From: Rhabditophanes sp. KR3021
Lineage: Eukaryota; Nematoda; Chromadorea; Rhabditida; Alloionematidae
Direction: 5' to 3'
DNA length: 64,000 nt
Assembly: GCA_963281155.1 (NCBI GenBank)
Contig: CAUJLY010000003.1
Location: 2,666,001 to 2,730,000 of the forward strand
Shown here: positions 1 through 11,220 of the stretch, piece after piece
How positions within the stretch are numbered: position 1 is the stretch's first letter
How the letters are laid out: each line of letters starts with the position of its first letter
Position numbers and translations under genes: made by a program
Notes under the pieces: model-generated
Database searches by the model: none
Seen by the model: the letters and a program-made list of their open reading frames with translations, nothing else
Told to the model about the DNA's origin: nothing

Positions 1-1426
1 AACATACATTTTGTTTGTTAAATGATACTCTATTTCCGAAATCAAGTTCTTGGTAACTTTTTCCACTTAAATCATATTTGATAATTTTCGGTTGACCGGC
101 ACGGTGATAATATAGAGAATCATTAAAAAGTAATGAATTTGTGCCAGAGTAAATAAAGGGCAAGTAATGATTTTCTAACAAAAGTTGTCTCCTCAAATCT
201 GACTCCGATTCGTATTCTTGGACATGACCTCCTTGGAAATGTGGCATCAACCATCGCTTGTTTGAATCTTTCCCTGATTTAGGATATGCATCTCGCATCC
301 AACTGAAATGAGTCGTAATTATTTAAGTTGTATCGCCATTGCTAGCTTACCTTCCGTAGAACGTATTTGAGTGGGCATGGAATACAGGCCTTCCAATGCT
401 TTCAAGGTAACAATGAGCTGTTGCCCCTTCGATATAAGCTGTTTCAGTCACTTCCGGTGGCGCATTCCAATCGTCCGTAATATTTGTCAGACACACTTTC
501 ATACAAGACTCAACTTCAGTCATATTTTCGATCATCTGAAAAGTTATAAAATACATAATATGCTTTGGGATTTACATGTTCAACAATAATCGGAAGTGCT
601 TTTTCCATTATCCTGGGAATATTATCGCTATCTGGGATATTTTTGAACAAATTTGAGTAAGGGCATTTCATTTCTTCAATTATCGGACACTGATTTGAAG
701 TCATTTCGTAGTTCGCTTGGATCGGACATTTAGGGCAAATGGCATCTCGGCCTTGTTTTCCAGGAGGACCTAAAAATATTTTAAAGATAATACTAAATAA
801 AGTGCTTACCCTCTGGCCCATGATGTCCTGGTAAGCCCATCAAACCCTAAATTGTATTATTTTAAAAAGAAAAGCTTAAATTACCGGAATCCCTTGAGGT
901 CCCGGAGGTCCTTGATTACCCATTGGCCCTATTGGACCAGGTGGGCCTGGAAATCCACGCTCGGAGTCATGTTCATCAACACAATACTCGTGCAAACTAA
1001 GACATTTATCCATCAATTCGTTCATCTACCGATTAAATAATAATAAATTTTTTCTAATTTACTTACACGAATTTTGGATAAAGACTGAAGCCACATCTCA
1101 GATTTAGTTAGGTTTAAATTTTTAGCTTCCGGTGGAGCTCCTCCAACAACAGCATCATTATCAAGAGAACTTCTTTTGCTGCGTACATTTTGCAACTCTT
1201 TTTGATTAAACTCGTCAAGTTGAGAATAATATTGGTTGAATTCTTCTGTCTGAGTAATAACCTCATTTTCCAAAACATTTTGTAGGTAATACAAATGAAG
1301 AATTAGGATAAATGAAAGAATAAAAATAATGGATTGTGAAATCTCAAGTTTCCTCAACAACTTTAAGTCTGATTCTTCAGATCCGACAGCAATTTTGTTT
1401 GCTTTAACCGAAGAATTAGTTTCCAT
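1..1426 (-). CDS. Colmedin: type II membrane protein with collagen repeats and olfactomedin domain (3' end outside window)
   Basis: Predicted exons on the minus strand are 1426-1067, 1025-885, 846-810, 769-576, 535-351 and 302-1 (open). The start is the ATG at 1426; an in-frame codon at 1444 is less likely. A short cytoplasmic N-terminus is followed by one hydrophobic helix (about residues 30-52, ISQSIIFILSFILILHLYYL), giving a type II topology. Next come a furin-like RSKR site, two short Gly-X-Y blocks (GPPGPIGPMG, GPEGPPGKQG), Cys residues, and an olfactomedin domain recognised by WMRD, the HVQEYES stretch and SLYYHRAGQPKIIKYDL. This order matches the colmedin/gliomedin family, which includes C. 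elegans UNC-122 and COF-2, extracellular proteins acting at muscle and neuronal surfaces. Which paralogue this is cannot be decided because the domain is cut by the window edge. Confidence 0.85.
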
Positions 1427-2807
1427 GACACACCGATAAATCAAAAAGCGATGTGATTTAATTATTATTTATTAATTGTATCATTGTATCCATATACTTT
1501 TATTTATTATTGAAATTAGAGATTGAATCATAATTTATTGTCAACAAAGATATTCGATTTCACTTTTAGCACATTTTATTTAGATATTATATAAACCAAT
1601 TATAAATCAATTGTTGCATATGAATTTCACGACGACACCAAAATAGTTTACCGGGATACACCTGTTGTTGCATTAAGTTCGGATTGTTTAAGCTGTGTAT
1701 TGATGTTATATAAAAAGAGGTGGGCGAAAGCTAAGTTAAAAAGTTTATCAAGAATGATCTTAAAAAATATATACTACTTTCTGTGTACCTCTTATTCATA
1801 TAATCTCGAAACAAATTGACAGATAAATCTTTCGGAGAAAGTAGATAGATATTTGTTACGTGGATCAAAAGCATTGGCATATGTTTGAAGGAAGTGATAA
1901 AAACAAAGGCACTCATACGCATACTTTTATTGGCATATTGATAGAGTTTGTTTCTTTAGTTGATGTATATAAATATATCATATAATGCATCAGCTTATTA
2001 CTAATGAAAAAGAAAGTATGTACGAAAAAGACAAAAAGTAGAGCCAGCTATATTTTATAATAATCGAGATGAATAATGGTAGTAGTAATCGAGCGAGATT
2101 TTAAAAAGAACTTCAACTAGTAGTGTCTGTTATCTATGACACATCTTTTAATAAAATAAGGGATCAGTTAATTGTAGTTGATTTAATACATTTTAGCATA
2201 TATTATGTGGCTTCTGGGTATTAAGTTTTTGCAAGCTAGCTAGCTACTTACCTTAATCACTAGATACCAACCACATTCAGACATCACAACAAAAGAGCTG
2301 TAAAGCTGTAGGAAATCTGGTTATATGAGTAATTCGTGGATGTTATCTCGAGTAAAGTTGCTTTTGTTATGTCTGATTTGTCTGGTGAGAACGAAGTAGC
2401 GGGAGAGAGATGCGAGATTTATATCCTCAATCAACTCTTTGACAAGATCCAGGTTTACCTGCCTTGTTAATCGCCTACTCTCTTCACTCTTTTCTGCTAT
2501 TTACAACCATCTTCTTTCCTTATCATTATAATTCCTCCCCTAATCAACATATTTACTCGCTTTAGGTTCTAATACTGGCATCCAGGCCTATTTTTTTTCC
2601 TAGTTTCTCTCTCATCCTAATCAACAATCTAAGCTTTATCCTGTGTTGTTTCGAGGGTGTGCTAGAATAAAGGGAAACGTTTTCAACGCACAACCTCTAT
2701 CATCTGATCGCGAATCCTTTTCTTTGTCCGCTTTATCAGTTAGAGTCTGCTACGACTACTAGTAGTTGCTCGAATTTGTTCTATTAGCTCAAGACACTCT
2801 CAAGAGA
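1427..2807. other. Intergenic region between divergent colmedin and unc-15
   Basis: AT-rich sequence with no convincing coding region. It must hold the 5' control regions of both the colmedin gene and unc-15. A GCTAGCTAGCTA palindromic run lies near 2236. A pyrimidine tract ending in TAG near 2785, about 22 bases before the unc-15 ATG, looks like a trans-splice acceptor. No muscle enhancer motif was assigned. Confidence 0.5.
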
Positions 2808-5800
2808 ATGTCCAATCTTTACAAGAGTCCTTCTATGGCTAATGCCAATCTTTACAAGTCTCCATCTGTATCAGCTTTCGCTGGAATGAATAATGCCTTC
2901 GGAAATCTTTCCGTTGCTGATCTCGGATCATTAACAAGACTCGAGGTAACTACTTTTCACCAATATTTAAATTACCAAACTAACTATTTTAGGACAAGAT
3001 CCGTCTTCTCCAAGAAGATCTTGAATCTGAAAGAGAACTCCGTAACAGAGTAAGTTCAAGATTAAAATAACTATATAACTAACAATGCCGTTTTCAGATC
3101 GAAAGAGAACGTGCCGATCTTTCCGTCCAACTCATTGGTTTAACTGACCGTCTCGAAGATGCCGAAGGAACAACCGACGCCCAAATCGACTCGAACCGTA
3201 AACGTGAAGGTGAACTTGCCAAACTTCGCAAACTTCTCGAAGAATCCCAGCTTGAAAATGAAGATGCTATCAACTGTCTTCGCAAGAAACACCAAGATTC
3301 CCTTCTTGATTACCAAGATCAAATCGAACAACTTCAAAAGAAAAATTCCAAGATTGATCGTGAACGTCAGCGTCTTCAACACGAAGTCATCGAACTTACC
3401 TCTACCATCGATCAAGTTCAAAAAGATAAGGTGAGTGAAGGTTTTCCATACAATAGATACACCCTTTATTCAATTATTGAGCGTTCTTGACTGTTACTTA
3501 ATATTTGAGACATTCAAAACATACTCTTCTCTTTTTTGCTTGTTACTAAGCAGGATTTTTTATTTACACTGTGTAGTTTGCAACTAACTACTGTACCACA
3601 CTTAATCATCAATTTTTAATTTTTAATCATTTCTATTGACTTAACTTTCCCCACCAAATTGACTAAAAATAATAGTCTTGTCAACGATTTATTGAAAGAC
3701 AACAATATCTTCAGAAAGCTATACTTTTAAGCACTTCAATTTTGTCCATTTTGTTAATTTTATTAACAAGTTTTTTGTACCTAAGATCATAGATAAAAAT
3801 CAATTTTTATATACCAAAAATTGTTTTAAAGAGAAACGTGACAACATAGCTAATTTTCTAGTAGATTCTCCCACTCTAAAGAATCGTATCATTTATCTGT
3901 TTGTGATCGTATTGTTCTTAGAATAGGGACAATTTATTACTCCACAATCCTATTAGTGAGCATCTATTTATTGTTGGCTCTTTAACTTTTTGATAAAGTT
4001 ATTTAAAATGCCTAGCGAGATATTTTCATTTCCTAGTAGCAGCAGCCCACATACATATTATAAATCCAATGATTAAGTGCTACTTGCTTGCTAGCTTTTA
4101 ATGATGTATAGAGCTTCAAAAATACAGACAGCTGTTATTATCGTTCACTTACTTTTAAAAACATCAAACGATCAAATTTATTAAAAATAAAGGGTGGTAT
4201 AATGAGAGCGATTTAGATTTTTAAAAAGACATGACTGAAGATAAGTAGGTGTATTTTGCAATGATCGTTGAGCTTTATTTAATTAAGAGAAGTCTCTTGG
4301 TAATTGATAGACTTGATTTCTAATTAATCAAAAGCAACTATTTATAATGTGGATAGTCACATAGAAAATGTGTGGTTATAAACACTTACCGATGTGGTTG
4401 TTACAAACAAATAATAACCACTTGTAATTGTAAACAATTTATAACGCCTTTGTAATTGTAGCACGCCGCCGAAAAAGCCGCTGAACGCTTTGAAGCTCAA
4501 GCCAACGATCTTAGCAACAAGGTTGAAGACTTGAACAAGCACGTGAATGATCTTGCTAACCAGAGACAAAGACTCTCTGCCGAAAACAACGATTTGTTAA
4601 AGGAAGTTCACGACCAAAAGGTCCAACTCGACAACCTCCAACATGTCAAATACCAACTTGCCCAACAACTTGAAGAAGCTCGTAGACGCCTCGAAGATGC
4701 CGAACGTGAACGCTCCCAAATGCAAGCCCAACTCCATCAAGTCCAACTTGAACTTGACTCTGTTCGTAACGCCCTTGACGAAGAATCCTCAGCCAGATCT
4801 GAAGCCGAACACAAACTTTCTCTTGCCAATACCGAAATCACCCAATGGAAGTCCAAATTTGATGCTGAAGTTGCCCTTCACCACGAAGAAGTTGAAGATC
4901 TTCGCAAGAAAATGATGCAAAAGCAAGCCGAATATGAAGAACAAATTGAAATTATGCTTCAAAAAATATCTCAATTGGAAAAGGCTAAGTCTAGACTTCA
5001 AAGCGAGGTTGAAATTCTTATCTGCGATCTTGAAAAAGCCCAAAACACCATCTGTAAGTAGATTTAAATTACAATCTAATAATACTATACTTCTTTAGGT
5101 ATCCTCGAAAGAGCCAAGGAACAACTTGAAAGAACCGTCGGAGAACTCAAGATCAGAATCGATGAATTATCCACTGAATTAGAAGCCACCGCCAGAGAAC
5201 TCCGTGCTTGCCAAGCAGGTATTTTGTTTTCTTAGTAAGCTTAACTATTTTTATTTTAGGTAATTTAAAAAACAGTCATAAAGTATTAAATGAAATGACG
5301 GTTTATGAACGACAAAGCGGGTTAAAATTAAAATAGGACTAAATACTAATCGGCAATATGTTTTAAAGATTCAAGTATTTTGTGGAGCGGAGTCTTTGAT
5401 ATTCTTTTAACAGTTTCAGGATGTTTGATTGACCAGATGCGTAAACATTAGTCACAGCATCTTGCAGGTCTAATATAATAGCATACTCACATACGGGAGC
5501 TTCATTTGAAGCTAATTCACTTAGATAGAATGCTACATAAGCAGATTGCTAGTCCATACTTCAGCTTTTAGTCGGCTTTTATACGAAAAGAATGATTATT
5601 GTAAGATTCCCTGATAAGTCCTAAGGTTTGATTGTAAATTGTTAGTACAACTCCATACTTGATAACATTGTCAAAAAAATATTTATGAAACTTAATAGCA
5701 TCATCATTGCCGTAATTTTCTAAAAGCGGGATTTTATTTTCTTCTAAATCGTTTTTGAAGTCTTCAATTACCAAAAGGCATTCTCCCTGCAAAGTCAATT

Positions 5801-7738
5801 CAGTAGGCTCATTTGTAGACACTCATGACAATGCTTGGGTAAATACTTTTATCTCTCCGACATTGATGATTATGCTTCGTAGTTGGCAACTTACCTTCAG
5901 AAACAATTTCTTGGTTTATTGTTGCACTTCTTCTTGGCGGCATACTTCCATCTGAGTTACTGATCTTTCTTGGAACTTCATTTTCAATTATTAGATTGAG
6001 GGAGTGATATAACTTTATAAAAGACTAAACTAATTTAAATATTAAGCAAGAAACTCACTCTATACCTAACTATTCTCTAAAACAAAATTGTTTTGGATTT
6101 TTTGAAAATTATTAAAAATCATTAATCATATAGAACTCCAAAAGATGAAACATCTTTACGAAAAAGCTGTCGAACAAAAGGAAGCCCTTGCCCGTGAAAA
6201 CAAGAAACTCCATGATGATCTTCATGAAGCCAAGGAAGCCCTTGCTGACGCCAACCGTAAACTCCACGAACTTGACCTCGAAAACGCTCGTCTTGCTGGA
6301 GAAATCCGTGAACTTCAAACTGCTCTTAAGGAATCTGACGCTGCTCGTCGCGACGCCGAATCCCGTGCTCAACGCGCCATTGCTGAATTACAACAATTGA
6401 GAATCGAAATGGAACGTAGACTCCAAGAAAAGGAAGAAGAAATGGAAGCCCTCCGCAAAAACTATCAATTCGAAGTTGACCGTCTTGCCGCTGCTCTTGC
6501 TGACTCGGAAGCTCGCATGAAGGCCGAGATCAACAGACTCAAGAAGAAGTACCAAGTAAGTTTATATGATTGCTAATTTTCTAATTCTAAATTACAGGCT
6601 GAAATCGCCGAATTGGAAATGACTGTTGACAACTTGAACCGCGCCAACATCGAAGCCCAAAAGACCATCAAGAAACAATCTGAACAACTTAAGGTCATCC
6701 AAGCTCATTTGGAAGATTCTCAAAGACAATTGCAACAAACTTTGGATGCTTATGCTCTTGCCCAACGCAAGATCGCTGGATTATCCGCCGAATTGGAAGA
6801 AGTCAAGAATGCCTTGGACAATGCCATCAGAGCCAAGAAACAAGCTGAAGTCGATCTTGAAGAAGCATGTGGTAGAGTTAATGAACTTCAATCTATCAAC
6901 AACAACCTCACTGCCATCAAAAATAAACTTGAATCAGAGCTTTCAACCACTCAAGCTGATCTTGATGAAGCTACTAAAGGTAAGTAAAGCATTAAATCTT
7001 TAGTTAAATATGTCATTTGTAGAACTCCATGCTGCCGATGAACGTGCCAACCGTGCTATCGCTGATGCCTCCAGAGCTTTGGAACAACTTGCCTCTGAAC
7101 AAGAGCATTCATTGAAAATCGATGCCCTTAGAAGAGCATTGGAAGAACAAGTCAAACAACTCCAAGTACAAATCCAAGAAGCCGAAGCCGCTGCTTTGTT
7201 GGGAGGAAAACGTGTTATTGCTAAACTCGAAACTAGAATTCGTGATTTGGAAACTGCATTGGATGAAGAATCAAGAAGAGGAAGCGAGTACCAAAATGCC
7301 CTTAGAAAGAAGGACAGACGTATTAAGGAAGTTCAAATGCTGGTTGACGAGGAACACAAAAACTACGTCATGGCTCAAGACACTGCTGATAGATTAACAG
7401 AGAAAATTAACATCCAAAAGAGACAACTTGGAGAATCTGTAAGTGAAACATTATTTATATGTTTTTTATTTTACTTTTTCATTTGTTTCCATTTTTGCAT
7501 TATCTCACTTTTACAATATTTTATTTCATTTTTACATTATTTTATTCCATTTTAGGAAGCCATTTCCATGCAATCCATCCAACGCCTTCGTACAGCCCAG
7601 AGGGCATTAGAAGACGCAGAAGGCCGCTCAGATCAAGCTGAATCTACACTTCATTTGCTCCGTGCCAAGTCACGCACCACAGTTGTTAACGGAAGAGGAA
7701 ATGCCTCAAAGGTTTATGTTCTTGAAGATGATTATTAA
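2808..7738 (+). CDS. unc-15: Paramyosin
   Basis: Predicted exons are 2808-2945, 2993-3049, 3098-3430, 4462-5053, 5099-5218, 6134-6555, 6598-6979, 7023-7438 and 7556-7738, giving 880 residues, essentially the length of C. elegans paramyosin. The protein begins with a short non-helical head carrying the repeated YKSPS motif (MSNLYKSPS), then is an uninterrupted heptad coiled coil to a short tail ending KVYVLEDDY. Near-identical family blocks include [46 protein letters not shown] and [20 protein letters not shown]. Paramyosin forms the core of invertebrate thick filaments in muscle. Two introns are long: 3431-4461 and 5219-6133. The second contains a separate antisense gene. The ATG at 2808 follows a likely trans-splice acceptor and matches the known N-terminus. 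Confidence 0.98.
3431..4461. other. Long intron of unc-15 without a recognisable gene
   Basis: The intron is about 1.03 kb. It is AT-rich, has no open frame of note on either strand, and ends in a normal T-rich acceptor TAG at 4459-4461. A short inverted repeat (TGTGGTTATAA near 4371 and AATAACCAC near 4412) lies near its 3' end. Long early introns of muscle genes often carry regulatory elements, but no specific site was recognised here. Confidence 0.4.
5363..5943 (-). CDS. Unknown 151-residue protein nested antisense inside a unc-15 intron
   Basis: Three exons on the minus strand, 5943-5895, 5821-5585 and 5532-5363, join in phase through introns of 73 and 52 nt with GT/AG ends (donors GTAAGT and GTATAA) and total 456 nt including the stop. 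The protein starts [16 protein letters not shown] and is mildly acidic. Its middle reads [19 protein letters not shown] and its end [13 protein letters not shown]. It has no signal peptide, no membrane segment and no zinc motif, and looks like a small helical, possibly complex-forming, protein. I do not recognise the family. Clean splice phase across all three exons is the main argument that it is a working gene. It lies wholly within the unc-15 intron 5219-6133, on the opposite strand. An AATAAA-like signal lies further 3' near 5250. Confidence 0.6.
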
Positions 7739-8790
7739 ATATGTATCGCGCCTGTTTCAATCAACAAAACACCAATATGTTCTTTAATTTTATGAAAAAA
7801 TGCCAGGTCTTTTCAATATATTACTGGCAATATATCAACGAGAGACAACCCATCATACTATTACCAGTTTAATTTTACCATCTTGTCCAGTTTTTATTTT
7901 GGAATTTATTTTAATAGTATACACACCAAACTTAAAATATGTCTTTTATCTTTTCTTCTTTTTGTCACCAGCCAAAATTATGTAATAACAAAAATATGAA
8001 ACAACTCTATTTACACACAAACACATCTTCAACTATGAGTTACATCATAATACTTTTCGATAGAATAATGCATAGGATATTAATTAGTTTATTAAGTTTA
8101 TTTTCTTCTGAGATAATTGTGCCTAACAATTCATTCTTATTTCATATACTATTTAAGGAAATAGTGTTTTTAATCATAAAAACTTCAATTAATCTTATAA
8201 TAATTCGTCTCTTTCAAGTCTGCAATTGCTTATCCTTATCAACTCATTAAGGAGATTAGATTTTGTTGCTTCTTACATTATTAATAATAGTATTTAATCA
8301 TATTTTCAAGATTGGTGTTTTTATTATTTAAAATAAAACTGTAAAAATATAATAAAACTAAAGATTAAACAACCCACTTTATCACATAATAGTAATAATC
8401 TTTTTGAAGACTAGTTGTATATCTTTGATAACAAGTTCGATAGCAAAAGAGAGCGATTCGTAGGCTAGCAATTTTATTAACTTTATAATCAAAATGAAAT
8501 TATACAATCGGTGGCCACCAATTGTCCGTGGTTTACTTTAAAACCTAAGACATTTGGAGATTAAAATATGGGAATAGAATATGATATAATATATTAATGG
8601 TATTAGATGTAACAACGGGGTGTATAAATGATTTGGGAATGTGTTAAGGCATTTAATAGGAATTAAGCTTTAAACTAATTTGGAGGAAATGTCTTCGAAT
8701 TAGATAAAGATGCCCAATCTTTACTTAATGACACACAAAATTTTCTCAATTAAATCAAATATTAAATGAACTGTAAAAGAGTTAATCATT
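7739..8790. other. Intergenic region between convergent unc-15 and cytochrome P450
   Basis: Very AT-rich 3'-flanking sequence about 1.05 kb long that must contain both 3' UTRs. Open frames here are low-complexity, rich in Phe, Leu and Ile, and have no family resemblance. No RNA gene or repeat was recognised. Confidence 0.5.
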
Positions 8791-10432
8791 TTAAACGTCA
8801 ATAACTTGGAATTCATATGCCGCAGCTTTTAAAACATCTCCGAAGATTGGTTTTGTATCTGGCTTAGGTTTCCCGGGTGGTGGTGCAATTTTATATCTCT
8901 GAATCAATCTTGTTAGAACCAAAAACAATTCCATTACAGCTAAACCTTCTCCGGCACATTGTCTTTTCCTAAAGAAAATTAGGACTCGTATAATTTGTAC
9001 TTACCCAAGAGAAAATGGAACTAATTTTTCACCCAATTCCTTCTTAAATGTCTTCATGTTTTCATTCAACCATCTTTCAGGCATAAACTTATCTGAGTCA
9101 ACAAAATCTTTGTCATATTTCATAACACTAAATATATGCGGCATAATAGTAGTATCCTTCGGAATCAGCTTTCCTTGGATTACAATATCCTCCGTAGCTC
9201 GATGGAAAACATTGAAAGGAATTACATTTGAACATCTCATTATTTCCATCAAAACAGCTGAACAATAAGGCAAGCTTGCTTTATCATTCATTTTAATGAT
9301 ATTGTCAAATCCAATGACATTAAAAATTTCATTTCTCATGAACTCTTGTTTGTCTAAGTTGGCTCCAAGGTAATTCAAGGCATGAAGTAACAAAGTAGTC
9401 GTGGTCTCAAAGCCTAAAATATTACTGTTTAATAGTTTAGATGTTTATTATGATTATTAGTTAAAAATAACTTAATTACTCACCGGCAGTCAGCATATCA
9501 CTTGCAATTTGGCATAATTCTGCCGAGTTAATCTTTTCTTCCAATGATTCGCTTGCATTTAAATAATAATGAACTAAATTGGAAGCTTCCGAATTTTTTA
9601 CCCAAGTTTTAGCTGTTGACATAGTAATTTCATTTAATTTATCAAGGAATTGCCCATACTCTTTTAAACCATCAACTTTAACAGTTTTTTCTAACACATT
9701 TAAGATCCAGGGATGACCATCAAATAAGGAGAAGAGGTGTAGCTTCTTGTCTCTTCTCAAACGGTTTATTGCAATATCTAATAAAGCAATACTTTTTTTA
9801 AATTCATTTGTTTCGGTTGAATCATCAGAAATGCTAATACCAAACAAAATATTGCTGATAATATTTGAAATACAAGTTTGGATTGGCCGATCAAAATTAA
9901 CTTCCTCGTCCTTTATTTTATCAATGAACTCGAACATTTTCTCAATATTTATATTAACCCTTTCTTCCATTAACTTCTTTCCCATTCCAAAGTCTCTTAA
10001 GGCATGCAACGTTATTCTCCTTAATGTTCGCCATCTTGGTCCATCACTTAAAAGTAAACCTTTACCTCCTTGCAAATTGACTAATAGTTTTTCGGGATAT
10101 CCTTCATTCCTTCCAGTGGTGAATTCACCTTTGGTTATCAAAGCCTCTTTGATTGCATCATATGTGCAAAGAATTACCACAGGAGTCGGTATAAATAACG
10201 TGCATACTCCATTAAATGGTTTTGATTGTTCATAAAAATATTCATGCAAATCAACCATAGGAATCTAACAATTTTAATTAAATAACTTGCAAAAAAAGTT
10301 TACACTTAGCAAATGCCCAAAGAATGGGAAAACTGGCTTTGGTCCTGCTGGATATTTATTAACATACTCGTAATATCTTTTAATATATAAAACTACCAAA
10401 GTAATAAGAATAGCAACTATAGCTACAATCAT
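8791..10432 (-). CDS. Cytochrome P450, CYP2-like clan (CYP33-type architecture)
   Basis: Predicted exons are 10432-10304, 10264-9484, 9413-9005 and 8968-8791 (498 residues). Introns are 39, 70 and only 36 nt. An N-terminal membrane anchor (MIVAIVAILITLVVLYI) is followed by the Pro-rich hinge PAGPKPVFPFFGHLLS. Other family marks are the C-helix WRTLRR, I-helix AGFETTTT with the conserved acidic-Thr pair, K-helix EIMR (ExxR), PERW, and the haem-binding loop PFSLGKRQCAGEGLA with the Cys ligand. All elements for an active endoplasmic-reticulum monooxygenase are present. The hinge and I-helix resemble the large nematode CYP33 group; the exact subfamily and substrate cannot be told. The next gene upstream, Nup133, is divergently transcribed. 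Confidence 0.93.
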
Positions 10433-11220
10433 TTTGCATTTAAATGATGGTATTCTGAATCTACATTTTTATAGTTATTCACAAAAAATAGTTTGAAATT
10501 TCCCAACCCTTCTTTCAAGGACAGGGATGTTTATCAATTGTAGTCATTTATAGTTTTGCAGTAATATAATGCACAATTAACTAATTTAATGCTCTATAAA
10601 GAATTAAAAATTATACATACAAACTTGTGACACCATCTTCAAGATTAAACAATAAGAGTGTGATTAAACAATAATTATTCAAAAAGTATGGTTATTTAAA
10701 AAACGTGTTATTTAGCTTTACAATTTGTAATTATTTTTTATAATAGATTTGTTATGAATAACAAAGCAAATTAATTTGTAACTTTGTAAATAGTTATTTG
10801 TAATTGTTAGCAAAATATTTATACATAGTTCTTTACCTTGTGTTTATAATTGAAAAAAACTTTTATACAAACTAATACACTGTTTAGTGAGTCTTTTTCC
10901 TTGTTGAGAATCGTATCTTTAATTCAGAGCCGCAACTTTTCCACACAATACTATCCATACTATGTAACAACTAATGCAAATTCACAACTTCCTTCCAAGT
11001 TCATCTCTCAACACAACAACTTATTTGTGGGCAATTTTACAAAGTAACCTTGCACCAATGTATTTTTTTGAAGCGAATAAATTGTTGTTACATTCAAATC
11101 AGACCCAAACTTTTACATATAAATACAACTTTTCATTATTTAAGTCATAATTTGATGAATTATTTGCTTTCATTCATTTATTATTCTTTTAAATAAATAA
11201 TAACTTTTTAATTATAGATA
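10433..11220. other. Divergent promoter region between the P450 and Nup133
   Basis: AT-rich sequence of 788 bases. It contains a short palindrome TTGTTATGAATAACAA near 10750 and several TTGTAATT repeats. A 65-codon open frame at 10850-11047 has no ATG and no resemblance to known proteins, so it is not called. The region presumably drives both flanking genes. Confidence 0.4.

Noticed and set aside
536..575. A 19-nt intron in the colmedin gene (GTATTTTATAACTTTTCAG)
   Set aside because: A 40-nt intron with a better donor (GTAAAT) uses the same acceptor and keeps the frame, so no micro-intron is needed.
7459..8250. Plus-strand open frames after the unc-15 3' end
   Set aside because: Phe/Leu/Ile-rich low-complexity frames in AT-rich 3' flank, one of which reads through an intron and an exon in the wrong frame.
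10850..11047. 65-codon open frame between the P450 and Nup133
   Set aside because: No ATG start, no splice context, no family resemblance.
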